Positions 1 through 9,000 of a stretch of 37,846 nucleotides of DNA are shown in pieces. The DNA is taken from the NCBI GenBank assembly GCA_014763765.1, contig JACXUT010000011.1:1-37846 (forward strand). The letters are read 5' to 3'. Numbering within the stretch: position 1 is the first letter of the stretch; each line of letters begins with the position of its first letter. The DNA comes from Micrococcales bacterium (lineage in GTDB: Bacteria; Actinomycetota; Actinomycetes; Actinomycetales; Cellulomonadaceae). A program made the translations under genes and the position numbers. The notes under the pieces are model-generated. The model was not told the DNA's origin. It saw nothing but the letters and a program-made list of their open reading frames with translations, and ran no database searches.

Positions 1-104
1 TCACGGACGAGGTCTCCGGAGCAGGGGGCGGGGGTCGTCCCAGTCTCCGACGGACCGCGCCCGGGGGCCAGCCCCACGGTCGCGGCGGTCGCTCCCCCGG
101 ACGC

Positions 105-150
105 GGCCGACGCCGCCTGCGGGACACGGCTCCCCCAGGCGGCGTCGGCC
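105..150 (-). terminator. Hairpin terminator of the stress operon
   Basis: A perfect 15-bp inverted repeat (105-119 pairs with 136-150, 16-nt loop) lies directly downstream of the DUF3618 stop codon at 156. There is no clear U-tract, as is common for actinobacterial terminators. The remaining bases 1-104 show no gene or motif I can support. Confidence 0.65.
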
Positions 151-155
151 GGCGC

Positions 156-788
156 TCAGCCCTGCTGCGGGGCCTCGCGGACGTGCTCCGCGGAGTCCTG
201 CGCCTGGTCGCGCAGCTCCTGCGCGGCCTGCGTGCCGTGCTCCTGCACCGTGCCGACCGCGTCGGCGGCGCGCTCCTTCACGGCCTCGACGGCCTCCTGC
301 GCCGGTGCCCGCAGGTCCTCCGCCGCCTGCTGGGCCGCCTGCTTCACCTCGGGGAGAGCGGCCTGCGCCTGGTCCTTGACCGCCTGCGCCGCCTGCTGCT
401 CGCGACGCGAGGCCGGTAGCAGGGACGCGGCCAGCAGCCCCACGCCGAAAGCCACGAGTCCCGCCGCGAGCGGGCTGCGCTCGGCCTGCCGCGTCACCGC
501 GTGCGGCGCGTCGCGCAGCCCGCCCGCGACGCCGCTCGTCAGGTCGCCCGCCGTCCCGCGCACGCTGTCGGCCGCGCCCCGCGCCGTGCCGCCGGCCGAT
601 CCCGCGGCGTCCTGGACGGTGCCCATGACGCGGTCGCGCACCGCGCCGACGCGGCTGCGCACCTTCTCGGCCTGACGGTGCGCGACCTGCCGCGGGTCGA
701 TCGCCTCACCGACCGCGTCCACGTCCGCCGACAGCTCCGCCCGCGTCCGCTCGATCCGCTCGCGGATCCGCTCCGGGTCCTCACTCAT
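156..788 (-). CDS. DUF3618 domain membrane-associated protein
   Basis: This 210-residue protein has an N-terminal DUF3618 segment (about residues 5-55, pattern IRERIERTRAELSADVDA and onward to a DPRQVA motif). A Gly/Ala-rich stretch follows, then one hydrophobic segment at about 106-126. The C-terminal half (130-210) is an Ala/Gln/Glu-rich amphipathic helix resembling apolipoprotein or LEA-type repeats. DUF3618 proteins are usually found beside holin-like DUF1469 proteins in actinobacteria. Their biochemical role is not established; a structural or envelope-stress role is inference. The ATG at 788 overlaps the end of the upstream holin-like gene by 8 bp, so the two are translationally coupled. 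This is the last gene of the operon. Confidence 0.85.
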   Translation of the reverse strand: MSEDPERIRERIERTRAELSADVDAVGEAIDPRQVAHRQAEKVRSRVGAVRDRVMGTVQDAAGSAGGTARGAADSVRGTAGDLTSGVAGGLRDAPHAVTRQAERSPLAAGLVAFGVGLLAASLLPASRREQQAAQAVKDQAQAALPEVKQAAQQAAEDLRAPAQEAVEAVKERAADAVGTVQEHGTQAAQELRDQAQDSAEHVREAPQQG

Positions 789-1269
789 GGTTCGCCTCCT
801 CGTCGCCCTTCAGCGCGTTCGGGATCTTCTTGACGGTCTCGGCGGTGCGCGGCGCGCCCCGCACCCGGCGGAGCTCAGCGCGCCCCCGGAGCGCCAGCAC
901 CGCCGCCACCACACCCCAGACCACGGCCACGACCACCGCGGACCAGGCCTTGCCGATCGGGAGCCCCCACCACAGGGCGACCGAGAGGAACGCCAGCACG
1001 AAGTGGCCGGCCACGCCGGCTCCCGCGAGCATCCCGCTGCCGCGCCCCGCCCGCCGGGCCGACTGCCCGAGCTCCGCCTTCGCGAGCTCGACCTCCTGCC
1101 GGACGAGCTCGGAGAGGTCCTGGGTCACGGACCCGATGAGGTCGCCCAGCGACGGGCGCTCCTGCCCGGCGCCCGGTGCGCCTCCCGCTCCCGGCTCGCC
1201 GCCGGGGGCCGGGCCCCGTGGCACAGCCCCGGGGTCCGCCGCGACCGTCGGGTCGCCCGGCCCGGTCAC
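781..1269 (-). CDS. Phage-holin-family (DUF1469) membrane protein
   Basis: This 162-residue protein has a Pro/Gly-rich N-terminus (1-37), a helical segment at 41-75 with the typical SLGDLIGSVTQDLSELVRQEVELAKAE-like pattern, and two hydrophobic helices at about 80-102 and 108-128. It ends in a basic cytoplasmic tail. This matches the actinobacterial holin superfamily III / DUF1469 group, which despite its name is chromosomal and not tied to lysis cassettes. The start is a GTG at 1269 whose last two bases begin the TGA stop of the upstream gene (GTGA overlap), so coupling is expected. Its function is unknown beyond membrane localisation. No endolysin or other phage gene is nearby. Confidence 0.85.
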   Translation of the reverse strand: MTGPGDPTVAADPGAVPRGPAPGGEPGAGGAPGAGQERPSLGDLIGSVTQDLSELVRQEVELAKAELGQSARRAGRGSGMLAGAGVAGHFVLAFLSVALWWGLPIGKAWSAVVVAVVWGVVAAVLALRGRAELRRVRGAPRTAETVKKIPNALKGDEEANHE

Positions 1270-2141
1270 GATCGGTCCTCACGCTGCACGCCCGCCAGCG
1301 GGTCGCCACCGGCCGTGCCCGCCCCGTCGGCCGGGGGCAGGTGCCCGGGAGCCGGCGCCACCGGGGCCTCCCCGCCGCTGGCCGCCCAGGCACGCTCCTC
1401 CCCGAGGGCGGGACCCGGCTCGCGGTGCTGCGGCTCGTCCTCGCCGACCTCGAGCACCTCGGCGTTCCCGCCGGCGACGACACCGGGACCGCCCGGGCCG
1501 CCGGCGGGCTCTCCCGCACCCGCGCCCGCGGCGGACGTCGCGAGACCGCCGGCCGGCGACCCACCCGCCGACGCCGCGGACGGCGTCGACAGTCCCGTCG
1601 TCGAGCCGGGCAGGCCGCTGCCGCCCGGCCGGGACCGGGCGCCCGCGCTGCTCGGCGGCGCGTCCTTCAGCCCGCGCGCCAGCCGCCCGACGACCACGCC
1701 CGCCCCGGCCGCGAGGGCCAGGAACGCCCCGGGCCGACGCCGCGCGAACTCGGCGACCTCGCCGAGCACGTCGCCCGGCTCGCGGTCGTCCAGCCACGAC
1801 GCCACGGCACCGGTGCGGCCCGCCACGTCACGCACCAGGTCGCGCGCGAGGCCCCCGTCGGACGCGTCCGCCATCCGACCGAGCTCGTCGCCGAGGGTGC
1901 GCAGCCCCTGCGCGGCCCGCGCCTGCTGGTCGGCCGCCTGGGACCGGAGACCGTCACGGGCCTCCCCCAGCAGGTCACGCGCCTGCTGCGCGGCCTCCGC
2001 CGCGACGCCACCGGCCCCGTCCTTCACGTCCTGCAGCAGGTCCTGCCCCGACTCCGCGGCCTGGTGCGCGAGCCCCTGTGCCTCGTCCTTCGCGGTGCCG
2101 ACCGCCGCAGCGGCGCCGCCACCCGTGTCCTGAGCGCTCAT
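1266..2141 (-). CDS. Helical stress-operon protein with one hydrophobic segment
   Basis: This 291-residue protein starts at the ATG at 2141 (MSAQDTGG), which has a good ribosome site, GAAGGAG, a few bases upstream. Residues 10-120 are an Ala/Gln/Asp/Glu-rich amphipathic helical region with repeated QAA and DLL patterns. An EFARRRPGAFLALAAGAG motif (131-148) leads into a hydrophobic stretch at about 138-155. Residues 160-291 are Pro/Gly/Ala low complexity. Proteins of this shape commonly sit between holin-like and DUF3618 genes in actinobacteria, but I know no assigned function. An upstream in-frame extension overlapping the catalase gene is rejected because it reads as out-of-frame catalase sequence. 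The gap to the catalase stop is 11 bp, and the 3' end overlaps the holin-like gene by 4 bp. Confidence 0.75.
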   Translation of the reverse strand: MSAQDTGGGAAAAVGTAKDEAQGLAHQAAESGQDLLQDVKDGAGGVAAEAAQQARDLLGEARDGLRSQAADQQARAAQGLRTLGDELGRMADASDGGLARDLVRDVAGRTGAVASWLDDREPGDVLGEVAEFARRRPGAFLALAAGAGVVVGRLARGLKDAPPSSAGARSRPGGSGLPGSTTGLSTPSAASAGGSPAGGLATSAAGAGAGEPAGGPGGPGVVAGGNAEVLEVGEDEPQHREPGPALGEERAWAASGGEAPVAPAPGHLPPADGAGTAGGDPLAGVQREDRS

Positions 2142-2152
2142 CACGTGCTCCT

Positions 2153-3034
2153 TCACTCGCTCTTGAGGGTGTCCTTGAGCTTCCCCGTGGCCTTCTCCAG
2201 GAGGTTGGGCTGCGGGGTCGTGCCGAACAGCCGGGGGTCCGGCTGCGTGGGCGGGGGCATGGGCACGCCCGCCGGCGGCTCCGGCACGTAGGTGAACTCC
2301 CCGAGGCCGTCCGGGGTCGGGCCGGAGGCCCAGGAGCCCTCGCCCGCCTGGGCGCCGTCGGAGAAGTTGATGTACTGGTACGCCACGTCGCGGTCCTCCT
2401 GCCCGAGGGGGAAGCTGCTCGGCACCGGGAGCCCCTCGAGGCCCTCCTCCTGGAGCTCGCGCGCCGCCGCGATCCACTGGTTCTGGTGCATGGTGTCCCG
2501 CGCCAGCAGGAACGCGAGCAGGTCGCGGACACCGTGGTCGTCGGTCATGTGGTGGAGCCGGGCGACCTGCACGCGGCCCTGCATCTCGGCGTTCGCGTTG
2601 GCCGTGAAGTCGGCGAGCAGGTTCCCGCTGGCGGTGACGTAGCCCGCGCTCCAGGGGTTGCCCATGCTGTCCACCGGGCGGGCGCCGGCGCCCGCCACGA
2701 TGGCGTGCTGCAGGTCGGTGCCGCCGAGGACGGCCGCGACCGTGGGGTCGTCCTGCACGGCGTCCTCGGTGATGCCGACCGGCGCCTTCTCGAGCAGCTG
2801 GGCGATCATCGTGGCGAGCATCTCGACGTGGCCGAACTCCTCGGCGCCGATGCCGTAGAGCAGGTCGCGGTACTTGCCGGGCAGGTGGGTGTTCCAGGAC
2901 TGGAACCCGTACTGCATCGCGACTGTGATCTCGCCGTACTGCCCGCCCAGCACCTCCTGGAGCTTGCGGGCGTACACGGCGTCCGGGCGGTCGGGCTTGG
3001 CCTGGTGCTGGAGCTCTTGGCGGTGGAAGAACAT
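2153..3034 (-). CDS. Manganese catalase
   Basis: This 293-residue dinuclear-manganese catalase would disproportionate hydrogen peroxide without haem. The ferritin-like bundle is clear. The metal ligands match the positions known for the Lactobacillus plantarum enzyme: Glu35 (GQYGEIT), Glu66 and His69 (EEFGHVEM), then Glu150 (NANAEMQ) and His183 (DTMHQNQW), equivalent to Glu148 and His181. I chose the ATG at 3034 (MFFHRQEL) because family members begin at this point and a GGAGGT ribosome site lies just upstream. A longer in-frame start at 3082 is unlikely. The C-terminal tail (about 240-293) is Pro-rich. It is the first gene of a four-gene minus-strand operon with holin-like and DUF3618 membrane genes, suggesting a general or oxidative stress regulon (inference). 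Confidence 0.95.
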   Translation of the reverse strand: MFFHRQELQHQAKPDRPDAVYARKLQEVLGGQYGEITVAMQYGFQSWNTHLPGKYRDLLYGIGAEEFGHVEMLATMIAQLLEKAPVGITEDAVQDDPTVAAVLGGTDLQHAIVAGAGARPVDSMGNPWSAGYVTASGNLLADFTANANAEMQGRVQVARLHHMTDDHGVRDLLAFLLARDTMHQNQWIAAARELQEEGLEGLPVPSSFPLGQEDRDVAYQYINFSDGAQAGEGSWASGPTPDGLGEFTYVPEPPAGVPMPPPTQPDPRLFGTTPQPNLLEKATGKLKDTLKSE

Positions 3035-3241
3035 CGCGACCTCCGCGCCTCTGCGGGCGCTGGTTCGTGCGGGAGCGGTCACCGCGGTCGCGAGGGCGGG
3101 GCCGTCCGGCGTCCGCCCCCGGGGACCGGGGATGGCGCCGACGGGCTTCCTCCGCCGGTGCTGTCGGCGGACCTGCCGGCCCGCCGTGCCCGACGCTAGG
3201 TCAGCGCCCGAGGTCCCGCCACACGGCGGCGTCCCCGCAGG

Positions 3242-6019
3242 TCACGGCTCCGGGATCCGCAGGGAGGCCCCCACGCGGTGGGCGCGCGAGCCCGCCTGCT
3301 CGGCGACGGCGAGCACCACGACCGCCACGACGACGGCCGCGGTGGTGAGGCACGCCGCGCCGAGCAGCCGGCCCAGGGTCGCGCGCACGGTCTCCCCGCC
3401 GACGACGACCGATGCCGCCAGCAGGCCGCCGCCCGCCCCGAGCACGGCCGCTGTCGCCGCGGCCGGCAGCAGCTCGGCCACCGCCACGGCCCGAGCCCCG
3501 CGGTCGCCGAGGCCGAGCGTCCGGAGGGTGTCCAGCGCCCGCCGCCGCGCCGGTCCTCCCGCCGCGGCGGCCTGCAGCGCGGCCACGACGGTCAGCACGA
3601 GCAGCAGCGCCGCCGCGACCGCGGCCACGCCCAGCCGGGCGCGCAGCAGGACGCCGGAGGTCACGTCCGCCAGCACGTCGGCCCGCGCGACGACGTCCGA
3701 CCCCGGGGGCGGCGGGGTGTCGCGCACCGCGTCCGCGGCGCCGGGGCCCGTGAGCCAGGCCGCGTCCGGGGACCCCGCGTCCTGCCCGGGGTCCTGCGCG
3801 GCGTCCTGCCCAGGGTCCTGCCCGGCGTCCTGTCCCGCGTCCGCCAGCGCGGCGGGGTCGACCGCCACGGTCGGCCGACCCGCCCCGCCGGCCGCGCCCG
3901 GCGCACCCGCGGACGGGACCGGGACGTCGAGGCCCTCCAGCGTCCGGTCGGCGCCCCATAGGCCGGCCACGGTGACCGTCCCGACCACGGTGCCACCGCC
4001 CGGCCCGGCTCCGTCCGCCCGCGCGGCCGCGGCGAGCCGCTCCAGGTCCGCGGGCGGGGCGACGAGGACCCGGACGCGCTGCCGGCCCTGCTCAGTGGCG
4101 GCCGGTACGTCGTCCTCGACCCGTGCGGCGACCACCGCCGTGACACCCGGGGCCGTCGCCCAGACGGCCGCCGCCTCCGCCAGGTCCGACCCGGGCGCGG
4201 CGCGGACGGCGACGTCACCGCCGACGGAGGTCCACGACGCCACGACGGCGTCCCGCCGGGTGCCGGCGCCCACGGCGCACGCGACGACGACGAGCGCGGT
4301 GCACAGCGTCAGGCAGACCACCGCCGCCGGCGCGGCGCCCGCCTCCCGGGCGCGGGCCAGCCCGAGGACGGGGACGGCGCCGCGGGACCGCGCGACGAGC
4401 GGCCCTGCGGCGCGCAGCAGCAGCGGGACGACCTGCGCCACGATCACGGCCGCCACGCCCGCGACGAGCGTGGCGGCGGCCGCGGCGAGCAGGTCCGTCC
4501 CGCCGTCGCGGTGGGCGGCCACCGCGAGCACCGCGGCGACCAGCAGGGCACCCTCCGCCGCCAGGCGGCGACCGCCCGCCGTGGCACCGCGTGCCGACGT
4601 GCCGCCGCCGGGCCCGGACGGCCCGGCCCGGCGGTGGACCAGCCGCCGACCCGCCGCGCCGGTGGCGTCCCGCGGGGGGTCACCCGCCGCACGGGCCACC
4701 AGCAGCCCCGCCACCGGGCTCGCCAGGACCGCCACCGCCGCCGGCACCAGCGCCGCCGCGCCCAGGTCCCCCGGGACGACGGCCGCGGCGAGCGCGACGC
4801 CTGCCGCAGCGCCCGCCGCCGCGACCAGCGCCGCCTCCGTGCCGAGCTCGACGAGCGTCGCGGGCAGGGCCGACCCCCGTGCGCGCCGGAGCACGAGGTC
4901 GGGCTCCCGCCGCCGCGCGAGCACACGTGCGGCGAGCACCAGCAGCGCGGACGTCCCGGCGCCCACGGCGACGCCCAGGGCGAGCGTCTGCGCCCGGGCC
5001 GCGTCGACGTCCGCACGCACCTGCCCCAGCACGTCGTCGAGGCCCGTGAACAGGCTGCTGCTGGACGCGGCCTGCCCGAGCGCGGCCGGTGCGGCCTGCA
5101 CGGCCGGCAGCTCGGCGAGCAGCCGGTCCGCGCGCTGCGCCGACAGCGCGCCCGCGGTCACCGGGAGGCGTACGACGCGCTGCACGTCGCGCGGGCCGAC
5201 GGCCGCCAGCCCGTCGCGCAGCGACGCGTCCGAGAGGAGGGCGGCGACCTGGGTGGTGGTGGCCGGCCCCTGCCGGGTCACCCGTGGCCGCAGCACCTCG
5301 GGGGCGTCGACCCACCGCGACGACGCGTCGGTGCCGGCCGGCCGGAACACCCCGGTGACCCGCAGCGTCAGGTCCGCCCCGTCCGCGCCGCTCAGCACCA
5401 GCGCCGACCCCGGCACGGCGCCGAGCACCGCCGCGGTCTCCTGCGACAGGGCCACCTCGGGGTCGCCCTCCGGTGCGTGCTCCGGCGACCGGCCCGACAC
5501 CCAGGCGAGCTGCGTCCCCGCCTGCCAGGCGAGGCGGACCGACGTCTCACCCGTGGGCCCCGGGGCGTCCCCGGGCCGCTCTCCCGCGACCTCCTGGAGG
5601 CGCAGCGCCCGCGACACCTCGGTGGTGAGCGGGTCGCCCAGCACGGGACCGAACGTGGTCAGCGCGGCGGTGCGCATCGCGGCGGCGACCTCTGCGGCGG
5701 TCCCGGCGGGCTCGCGGTCCAGGCCGCCGTCGGACCCCTCGTAGCCGACCGGACCGCTGAGGACCAGGTCGGCGTCCCGTCCCGCGTCCGCCACCGCGGT
5801 GCGGACGGCCTCGTCCTCGACCCGCGCGACCACCCGCGGCGCCGCCGCGGCCAGCGCGGTGCCCACCGCGACGAGCAGCGCGAGCAGGACCAGCGGCCCG
5901 GCCTGGGCCAGGGACCGTCGCGGGAGGGTGCGCAGGTCCGTGCCCGCCGCCCGACGACGCCCGGGGGCGCGGGACCACGGCCGCGGGACGCCGGTGCGTG
6001 CGCGGTGCCGGGCCGTCAC
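3242..6019 (-). CDS. FtsX-family ABC transporter permease (second)
   Basis: This 925-residue permease begins at a GTG at 6019 that overlaps the stop of the preceding permease (GTGA). TM1 lies at about residues 40-60 (LVLLALLVAVGTALAAAAP) and is followed by a large extracytoplasmic domain to about 340. A central group of membrane helices (about 345-470) comes next, then a second long extracytoplasmic region, and a C-terminal FtsX-type block of helices (about 800-910). The duplicated TM-soluble-TM arrangement is that of large actinobacterial FtsX/MacB-type permeases. It should pair with the other permease (6016-9246) and the two ATPases upstream. The substrate is unknown. A five-copy 12-nt tandem repeat encodes a Gln-Asp-rich run at about 727-746. 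An earlier start is rejected because that sequence is antisense-frame noise from the neighbouring gene. Confidence 0.85.
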   Translation of the reverse strand: MTARHRARTGVPRPWSRAPGRRRAAGTDLRTLPRRSLAQAGPLVLLALLVAVGTALAAAAPRVVARVEDEAVRTAVADAGRDADLVLSGPVGYEGSDGGLDREPAGTAAEVAAAMRTAALTTFGPVLGDPLTTEVSRALRLQEVAGERPGDAPGPTGETSVRLAWQAGTQLAWVSGRSPEHAPEGDPEVALSQETAAVLGAVPGSALVLSGADGADLTLRVTGVFRPAGTDASSRWVDAPEVLRPRVTRQGPATTTQVAALLSDASLRDGLAAVGPRDVQRVVRLPVTAGALSAQRADRLLAELPAVQAAPAALGQAASSSSLFTGLDDVLGQVRADVDAARAQTLALGVAVGAGTSALLVLAARVLARRREPDLVLRRARGSALPATLVELGTEAALVAAAGAAAGVALAAAVVPGDLGAAALVPAAVAVLASPVAGLLVARAAGDPPRDATGAAGRRLVHRRAGPSGPGGGTSARGATAGGRRLAAEGALLVAAVLAVAAHRDGGTDLLAAAAATLVAGVAAVIVAQVVPLLLRAAGPLVARSRGAVPVLGLARAREAGAAPAAVVCLTLCTALVVVACAVGAGTRRDAVVASWTSVGGDVAVRAAPGSDLAEAAAVWATAPGVTAVVAARVEDDVPAATEQGRQRVRVLVAPPADLERLAAAARADGAGPGGGTVVGTVTVAGLWGADRTLEGLDVPVPSAGAPGAAGGAGRPTVAVDPAALADAGQDAGQDPGQDAAQDPGQDAGSPDAAWLTGPGAADAVRDTPPPPGSDVVARADVLADVTSGVLLRARLGVAAVAAALLLVLTVVAALQAAAAGGPARRRALDTLRTLGLGDRGARAVAVAELLPAAATAAVLGAGGGLLAASVVVGGETVRATLGRLLGAACLTTAAVVVAVVVLAVAEQAGSRAHRVGASLRIPEP
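3779..3838 (-). repeat. 12-nt tandem repeat, five copies, inside the FtsX permease
   Basis: Five consecutive imperfect 12-nt units, each beginning gtcctg on the plus strand, encode repeated GQD(A/P) tetrapeptides in the second extracytoplasmic domain of the permease. The reading frame is kept, so copy-number change would lengthen or shorten a flexible loop by four residues per unit. Confidence 0.85.
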
Positions 6020-9000
6020 GCCGCGTCCCCGACCCGCAGGTGCGAGGCCGTGGCCCGCCGGACCAGCGCGCGCACGACGGGCAGCGTCACCACCGTCGCC
6101 CCGACGACGAGCGCGGCGAGCACGGGGCCCTGCACCGCCCACGGCCATACCACGACCGGGGGCGGCACGGGCGCCCCGCCGGACGCGGTGACGGTCAGGA
6201 CGGGAGCGAGCAGCCACGCCGTGGCCGCCCCGACCGCCGCCCCGGCCGCGACGCCCAGCACGTCCAGGACGGCGTGCTGGGCGGTGTGCGTGGCGGCGAC
6301 CGCTCTCGGCGCCGCGCCGAGGGCGAGCAGGCGGGCGACCTCCGGCCCCCGGTCGTCGGCGGAGCCCGCGGCGTGCAGCACCGCGCCCACGAGGGCGAGC
6401 AGCACCGCGGCGCCGACGAGGAGGGCGAGCGCGGCGCCCACCGCAGCCTGCTGCGGTCCGTCGCGGAGGGCCGCCGCGGCCTCGGCGCGCACCGTCACGT
6501 CGGCGCCCTGGTCCCGCAGGGCCGCGGCGGCGCCGGGCGCGGCCCCGTCGACCCACCAGCCGTCCACCAGCGTCGCCGTCTCCGCCTGCGCGAGGGCGGC
6601 CCGGGACAGCGCGTCGAGGTCCGCCAGCACGGCGGGTCCCTCCGGGGCGCCCGGCAGGTACGGCGCCACGCCGACGACCCGGGCGGGCACCGGCGTCCGG
6701 CCGACCAGCACCTCCAGCAGGTCACCCGCCCGCAGCGACGAGCCCGACGCGAGGTCCTCGCTCACGAGCACCGGCAGCGCACCGGGCCGCGGGAACCCGC
6801 TCAGCACCAGGTCGGCGGGGCCGGCCGCCGCCGCGACGAGGTCCAGCGTCGCCCCCGCCTGCAGGCCCTCCCGGTCGACGGTCACGGACGACGTCGGCAG
6901 CGCGAGCGCGGAGGCCGTGGTCGGGGCCGCGCCCCAGGCGGCCCCGACCCCGCCGCCCGTCGCGGGGGCGTCCCACCCCAGGTGCACCCGGACCTGCGCC
7001 GGCGCCGCGCCCAACTCCGGGAGCGGCGCGTCGGCCCGCAGGTGCAGCAGCACGGCGGCCAGGGCACCAGCACCGGAGGGCAGGGCCGACGACGCGCGCC
7101 CCGGTGCCGCCGTGGGGACCAGCTCGTGGGCGCGGCCGTCGAGCGGCACCTCCTCGGTGACCACCGCGGTGCGCACGCCCTGCCCGTCCTGCAGCACCAG
7201 CGTCACGGCGGCCGTGACCGGCACCACGCCGTCGGCGGTGCCCTCCAGCCGGAGCTCGACGGTCCCGCCCGCCTCCCCGAGCGCCAGGGTCGGCGCGGGG
7301 CTCCCCGGCGGGAGGTCGGCGGTCAGGTCGCGCCAGCGCGCCCCGTCCGGCAACCGGCCGCGCAGCGGGGCGTCGCGCGCCACGGCCAGCAGGCGGGTGG
7401 GCGCCTCGCCCGACCCGGCGCCCACCAGGGTCCCGAGCGCGGTGACGCGGTCCACGGCCGGCAGGGCCGCCACCCCGCCGGCGGCACGCACGGCCTCCTC
7501 CTGCTCCGCCGGCGTCCCGGTGAGGCCGGACGCGACCAGCTCGGCGGGGACCCGGACCTCGGCCTGCTCCCCCTGGGAGCGTTCCGCCGTGGCCCACCAC
7601 GACGTCCCGAAGGTGCCGCCCGCCGCCGCCAGCACCAGCAGCAGCACCGCCGCGGCCGGGCGCGGCCGGCGGGCCACGTCCAGCGCCGCGAGCGGCAGCA
7701 CGAACCGGCGCGACCGCCGGGCCGACCGCTCCGCGCCGCGGGCCAGGAGCGGCACCGCGCGCAGCGCGAGCACCGACAGCGCCACGAGGCACAGGACCGG
7801 TGCGAGCGTGCGGAGCGCGTCCGACGTGCCGCCGCGCAGCCGCAGCACGACCACGGCGGCCAGCGCGACCAGCAGCAGGTCGGCGCCCGTGCGCGCGAAC
7901 CGGCGCACGCCCTCGGCCGGGTGCGACGCCGCGGCGCCCGCGTCCGGCGCGCACAGCGCGAGCAGCAGCGCGAGCGCCCCCGCGGCGACGGTGCCGAGGA
8001 GGACGCCCGGGGGCGCCCCGACGGGTGGCAGCACCGGCACCACGGCCGCGCCGACCGCGTCCAGGCCGAGCGACGCCGGGACCGCGAGCACGGCCGCGAC
8101 CAGCACCACCACGCCCGCCTCGGCCGTCGCCGCCCGCAGCAGCCACGCCCGGCCCGCGCCGCGGTCCGCCAGCAGCGCGCGCTCGCCCGCCCGGCGCGCG
8201 GCGAGCAGCCGGCCGGCGAGCAGCAGCGCGGCGACGGCGAGCACACCGCACAGCAGGCCCGCGACGGCCGCCGCGGCCCCGGTGACGCCGTGCTGCGTGA
8301 CGGCCGCCCGCAGCACCGCCGGGAGGCTGGTCCGGACCACGACGCGGTTCGCGGTCTCGCCGAGCCCGTCCGCCAGCTCGGTGCGCACCCCGGCGACCCG
8401 CCCGGCGACGCGGCTCAGCGTGCCGGCGCCGGCGCCGGCCGCGTGCGGCTGCACCGCCACCGCGACCGGTCCGGTGCCGGCCTCCCCGAGGACCCCGGCT
8501 GCCGCCCCCGGGGCGACGACCAGCGGCCCGTAGGCGGGCGACGTGCGGCGGTCCTGCGTCCCGGGGCGCCCGTGGTCCGGGTCGGCGCCCGCACCGGCGA
8601 GCAGGTCGCGGGTCCACGGCGTCGCGTCACCGCCGGCACCCCGTGGCGCGTAGACGCCCGACACCCGGACGGCGAGCGCGGCGTCCGGCGCGGAGTCCGC
8701 GGACGGCCCGAGGCGGAGCACGTCGCCGACCGCCAGGCCGAGCGCCCCCGCCGCCGCGCGGGGCACGGCGACCGGCACCGGGCCGTCCGCGCCGCCCACC
8801 GCGCCGCCCTCCCTGCCGCCCGGCCACGTGCCCTCGACCACGCGGGCGACGTCCTCGAGCCCGGGAGCGTCCGCGAGGTACGCGAACGCCGGCCCGTCGG
8901 GGGGCGGCCCGTCGGACGGCGGCACCTCCTCGAGCGCCAGCAGCGGCGTCTCCGACCACACGGAGGAGTCCGCGGCCAGCGGCTCGAGCGCCCCCTCGAG

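Noticed and set aside
781..1269. Possible phage remnant because of the holin-family protein
   Set aside because: DUF1469 holin-like proteins are ordinary chromosomal neighbours of DUF3618 genes in actinobacteria. No lysin, integrase or structural gene is present.
3035..3241. Regulatory element or small gene between the second permease and Mn-catalase
   Set aside because: I see only a -10-like TAGCGT (3193-3198, minus) without a -35, and no OxyR- or PerR-like palindrome or credible short frame. It is probably the catalase promoter region, but nothing more can be supported.
787..5744. Very long plus-strand open frames (up to about 950 codons) antiparallel to the catalase and permease genes
   Set aside because: They are Arg/Pro/Ser/Thr-rich, lack domains and mirror codon-position GC bias of the minus-strand genes. 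They are antisense shadows expected at this GC content.
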